Shown here piece after piece: positions 39,484 through 42,401 of a stretch of 42,401 nt of DNA. How positions within the stretch are numbered: the first letter of the stretch is position 1; the number at the start of each line of letters is the position of its first letter. The position numbers and the translations under genes were made by a program. The notes under the pieces were generated by a model that saw only the letters and a program-made list of their open reading frames with translations, ran no database searches and was not told where the DNA came from. Source of the DNA: Pseudomonadales bacterium (GTDB taxonomy: Bacteria; Pseudomonadota; Gammaproteobacteria; Pseudomonadales; Azotimanducaceae); assembly GCA_016779585.1 (NCBI GenBank), contig JADHNI010000029.1:1-42401 (forward strand). The letters run 5' to 3'.

Positions 39484-41931
39484 TTACTGGTCGAAGTTGA
39501 CGCGGAAGGTCAGACCATAGGTTCGGGGTTCCGTGTGATAGGCGGTCAACGAACCTTCACGCGTTACCGAGTTATAAGAACCCGTATAGTAGTCTTCATC
39601 AAAAACGTTCTTGGACCAGAGAGACAGGTCATACTTGCCATTGCCAAACAGGTAACCGATTCGAACGTTGGCCATTGCATAGGAATCCATGACCTTGTTC
39701 GGATCATTGTCATTACCGTAAGGGATGTCATCCTGATAATTCACATCGAAGCGAACATAAAGTAACCCGTCGTCGAGGTCGTACTCACCAATAATGGAGG
39801 CATAGTAAGTCCACTCGGGTGTTGCACCCACCACGTTGCCTGAGCTGTCACAGACAGTCGGGAATGCAGGCTGGTTTCGATCAGGTTCATTTCCAAATGG
39901 TGTTCGGATACAGGCACCGCCAGTAAACGAGTCATATTCGGCATCAACATAAGCGGCGCCACCGGTCAGGGTAATGTACTCATTGACGAGGGCCATGAAG
40001 TCAATTTCGAAACCATTGGTGGCAATCTCACCGGCGTTCTGCAGCACAAATCCAGTACCGACGAAGGTGTTCGCCTGGAAATCTTCAAAGTCAGTCTGGT
40101 ACAGGGCCATGTTGACTCGCAGCTGCTTGTCCAGGAAATCACCCTTCATGCCGATTTCGTAGGAATCTGAAATCTCCGGCTCAAATAGCAGAGGCGCGCC
40201 GGTTGCAGGTGAGATACGGTCAATGTTGGTACCCCCTGACTTATAGCCACGCCCATAGGAAACATAGGTCATGAGGTCGCTGGACCAGAAGTAGGTCAGC
40301 TTCAACGTGCCTGTCACTTCGTCGTCATCAAACGTGATGTTATCCACGTCCGGAACAGAGGGTGCCAGAGGCGTGAACAGATCAAAAAGCGGCGTAAAGA
40401 TGGTTTCCGTGAACAGGACATTCATATCCTTTTCTTCATCCAGGAGACGAAGCCCGAATGTCAGGACCAGGTCCTCGGAAAGGTTGTAGTCGCCCTGAGC
40501 GAACACTGCCCAGCTGGTCTGTTCCTGTGTGGAAAAGTTATCCGAGCCTTCTCCGGCAGGGAAAGCCGGACCAAGGCACACTTCCTCGGTGATACCGGTC
40601 ACCGGCTGGATAAAAGGACACAATGCCGGGTCAACTCCGATGATCGCGTAAGTTGGGGCACCACCGAACAAACTGACGTTCGCGACCGGGCCAAGCTTCA
40701 GAATATTGTGGTTGTCTATCTGCTGGTCAAAGTAGTAAAAACCAGCGACATAGGTCATATCACCCCAGACACCATCAATACGAAACTCCTGGGTGAAAGT
40801 GTCCTGATCTGTATAGCCGCCACTTTCTGAGAGTACATCCAGCGCAGTGAAGTCGGCATCCACAAAGCCTTCCACTTCATAATTACGATACGAAGTAATA
40901 GAGGTGAAGGTCATATCGTCGTTGATATCCCAGGTGAACTCGAACGAGATCCCGGATTCTTCCACGTTCGCATAAGGCTCGTGCGTAAACGCGACGATGT
41001 CATCGTTGAAATTGTCAGCAAGCACCAGGGTCTGCCCGGGGAAACCGACAAGACCTGCAACGATCGGTTGCGGCAACAGGAAACTTGCGCCGGGAAGATT
41101 ACCAGTTGGCGGAATTGAGCCGCCGGCAGCAAGAAAATTTCCAACAGTATCTGCAGGGCCATCATAAATATTGGAGACAGAACAACAGACTTCCGTAAGT
41201 TCGGAGTAGTCTGCAATGATCCTGAGTGAGAGGTCGTCACCGTTCGTGGTCAGCAACTGCGCACGAACATTGTAGCGATCCCGGTCATTCAGCTCGGCAC
41301 CTGTCGTCAGGTTGTCAACATAACCATCAAGCTGTGTCGCGCTACCGGAGATACGAATCGCCGATACACCTTCCTGCAGGGGAATGTTAACCGCGCCTTT
41401 GAAATTACCGTAGCTGTAGTTACCACCCTGCAGCTCAAGGAAGCCACCGACCTCATCGAGATCCGGTTTACGCGTCAGGAACTGGATCGCACCGGAAGCC
41501 GTGTTCTTTCCGAACAGGGTTCCCTGGGGTCCTTTCAGGACTTCTACACGCTCCACATCAACCAGGTCACCAATAGCAGAGGTCTGCCTGGACCGGTACA
41601 CACCGTCAACGTACAGACCGACCGACGATTCCAGTGACAGGCTGTTACCTGCCGTACCCACGCCACGGATATTGATGTTGGTCTGCGCCGGGGTCTGGTT
41701 GTTGTATATGGTCATGCCGGGAACGAAGAACTGGAGTTCCAGAATATCATCGACACCGGCTTCATCCAGGAACTCGCCATCAAAGGCCGACACGGCAATA
41801 GGAACTTCCTGCACGCTCTGTTCGCGCTTCTGGGCCGTCACGATAATTTCCTCAATGACTGCCTGCTCAGCAAAAACGCCAGGAACCGAAAATCCAGCCA
41901 TCACAATGGTTGCAGTAAGTAACTTGCGCAT
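39484..41931 (-). CDS. TonB-dependent outer-membrane receptor (815 aa)
   Basis: A signal peptide (MRKLLTATIVMAGFSVPGVFA) is followed by a TonB-box-like EEIIVTAQKREQSVQEVP, the plug domain (NINIRGVGTAG, GLYVDGVYRSR, VEVLKGPQGTLFGKNTASGAI) and a beta-barrel rich in aromatic strands ending in YGLTFRVNFDQ. This subtype is common in aquatic proteobacteria and imports siderophores, sugars or hydrophobic substrates; specificity is not readable. GGGGGAG is 7 nt before the ATG. Monocistronic, with its own terminator. Confidence 0.96.
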   Translation of the reverse strand: MRKLLTATIVMAGFSVPGVFAEQAVIEEIIVTAQKREQSVQEVPIAVSAFDGEFLDEAGVDDILELQFFVPGMTIYNNQTPAQTNINIRGVGTAGNSLSLESSVGLYVDGVYRSRQTSAIGDLVDVERVEVLKGPQGTLFGKNTASGAIQFLTRKPDLDEVGGFLELQGGNYSYGNFKGAVNIPLQEGVSAIRISGSATQLDGYVDNLTTGAELNDRDRYNVRAQLLTTNGDDLSLRIIADYSELTEVCCSVSNIYDGPADTVGNFLAAGGSIPPTGNLPGASFLLPQPIVAGLVGFPGQTLVLADNFNDDIVAFTHEPYANVEESGISFEFTWDINDDMTFTSITSYRNYEVEGFVDADFTALDVLSESGGYTDQDTFTQEFRIDGVWGDMTYVAGFYYFDQQIDNHNILKLGPVANVSLFGGAPTYAIIGVDPALCPFIQPVTGITEEVCLGPAFPAGEGSDNFSTQEQTSWAVFAQGDYNLSEDLVLTFGLRLLDEEKDMNVLFTETIFTPLFDLFTPLAPSVPDVDNITFDDDEVTGTLKLTYFWSSDLMTYVSYGRGYKSGGTNIDRISPATGAPLLFEPEISDSYEIGMKGDFLDKQLRVNMALYQTDFEDFQANTFVGTGFVLQNAGEIATNGFEIDFMALVNEYITLTGGAAYVDAEYDSFTGGACIRTPFGNEPDRNQPAFPTVCDSSGNVVGATPEWTYYASIIGEYDLDDGLLYVRFDVNYQDDIPYGNDNDPNKVMDSYAMANVRIGYLFGNGKYDLSLWSKNVFDEDYYTGSYNSVTREGSLTAYHTEPRTYGLTFRVNFDQ

Positions 41932-42145
41932 ATCTTCTCCCCCAATAATTGAAAGTTACGTTTTGTAGGTAAAGAAAAGTCTAGCGCAGCGTCCAGCCAT
42001 TAACAGCCTAAAGCTCTCTTTTGTTGCCAAATGTCACTTAATGGCCAGCTCCATTTTTAAAGATGTGTAAAGAAGGACGGGATTGCGCAGGAGCTGATCC
42101 CAAATGGTGTTCCTGGCGTAGAAGCTGGAAACATTGAGAAAAACC
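41932..42145. other. Non-coding gap upstream of the TonB receptor
   Basis: No coding frame with a ribosome site, RNA gene or clear repeat was found. It must contain the receptor promoter on the minus strand; no strong -35/-10 pair stands out. Confidence 0.5.
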
Positions 42146-42298
42146 ATGCAACAAGTACGTGATTTTGGTGTGCCAGGCAATGAAACTCTGGTCAACGAGA
42201 TGTTCAGCTGGCTGGAGTTTCCCCGGCTGATCCTGTCAACGCCCCTGCTGTTTGATGTGCCTTGTAAACATCCCCTTTTTAGTCTCACATCCAGTTAG
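42146..42298 (+). pseudogene. Possible 5' gene fragment truncated at an IS3 element end (50 codons)
   Basis: The frame from ATG 42146 gives a protein-like start (MQQVRDFGVPGNETLVNEMF, then SWLEFPRLILSTPLLFD). After about base 42262 it runs into what looks like the IS end (TGTAAACATCCCC...) and stops at TAG 42296-42298 inside the transposase gene. This pattern fits an insertion into a host gene. The family is not recognised and the ribosome site is poor, so it may be chance. Confidence 0.3.
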
Positions 42299-42401
42299 AG
42301 TTTCCTGCAGGGTCGTACTTGTTCAGATACTCAATCGGCGTCAGGTCTTCCAGGGAGTCATGAGGCCGTTCTTCGTTGTATTCTCGTATCCAGTCGTCGG
42401 T
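42285..42401 (-). mobile_element. IS3-family transposase, C-terminal 38 codons, cut by window edge
   Basis: The frame entering from the right edge encodes DDWIREYNEERPHDSLEDL followed by TPIEYLNKYDPAGNSNWM and a TGA stop. YNxERPHxSLxxLTPxEYL is the characteristic end of the IS3-family DDE integrase (OrfB). The element's terminal inverted repeat probably lies just left of the stop, near 42261-42284; the other end is outside the window. Confidence 0.9.

Noticed and set aside
42034..42288. Minus-strand 84-codon frame left of the IS3 transposase
   Set aside because: The translation has no recognisable features and starts beside the transposase stop; the plus-strand fragment is a better, though still weak, candidate.
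1..42401. CRISPR array, prophage or secretion-system genes
   Set aside because: No regularly spaced repeats and no phage or secretion-system proteins were seen; the only tandem repeat is the 21-bp one at 6691-6744.

Overview
This 42.4 kb window has about 50% GC, is densely coding, and looks like the chromosome of a free-living, probably marine, heterotrophic gammaproteobacterium. The evidence is a TonB-dependent receptor, RND efflux genes, an AbgT transporter, cry-DASH with DUF2256, KDG kinase, many SDR, Rieske and thiolase enzymes, short intergenic gaps and ATGA-type gene overlaps. The lineage is inferred from gene content only.

Layout. (1) 1-4341, minus: one catabolic-looking transcription unit read right to left, GST-like protein, three SDR oxidoreductases and a thiolase cut by the window edge. 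(2) 4586-8369: a secreted PhoX/DUF839-like protein, a strong terminator, a YqaE/Pmp3 mini-protein, an unknown protein whose start lies in a 21-bp tandem repeat, and a Rieske oxygenase. (3) 8448-12742, minus: an RND efflux permease and its periplasmic adaptor; the adaptor reading frame carries two in-frame TAA codons. (4) 12973-18256: MAPEG protein, AlgX/AlgJ-like SGNH protein, cry-DASH with DUF2256, a terminator, a REP-like palindrome, tRNA-Ser(GGA), and a sulfatase coupled to a small lipoprotein. (5) 18266-25168, minus: a fatty-acid style unit (acyl-CoA synthetase, OppA-like binding protein with an in-frame TAA, thiolase, PncC/CinA-C), preceded by an AbgT transporter. (6) 25257-30516: KDG kinase, a small membrane protein and a NADAR protein in one operon; an MDR reductase; a 60-residue membrane peptide; a DUF21-CBS protein; an HPF-like protein; and a DUF533 protein. 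(7) 30521-32869: an SbtA bicarbonate-transporter homologue with its PII-like SbtB partner, divergent from an NhaR-like LysR regulator. (8) 32862-36896: two SnoaL/NTF2-like proteins, a Ddn-like split-barrel protein, and a second Rieske oxygenase followed after one base by a sterol-desaturase family hydroxylase. (9) 36815-39283, minus: a sulfide-oxidation pair, ETHE1-like persulfide dioxygenase and an SQOR-like sulfide:quinone oxidoreductase with an N-terminal DUF442 domain. (10) 39484-42401: a TonB-dependent receptor, a gene-like fragment, and the 3' end of an IS3-family transposase at the right edge.

How it fits together. Regions 1, 2, 5 and 8 suggest uptake (TonB receptor, RND export) and oxidation of hydrophobic ring or acyl substrates such as steroids, terpenoids or fatty acids: Rieske and di-iron hydroxylation, SDR dehydrogenation, SnoaL-type isomerase or dehydratase steps, CoA activation and thiolysis. 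The substrate is not visible in the sequence. The sulfide module and the SbtAB module are self-contained. The most unusual observations are three in-frame ochre codons in two otherwise intact genes, the SbtAB-LysR cassette in an apparent heterotroph, the DUF442-SQR fusion beside ETHE1, a triplicated 21-bp repeat carrying a start codon, and a KDG kinase-NADAR operon.
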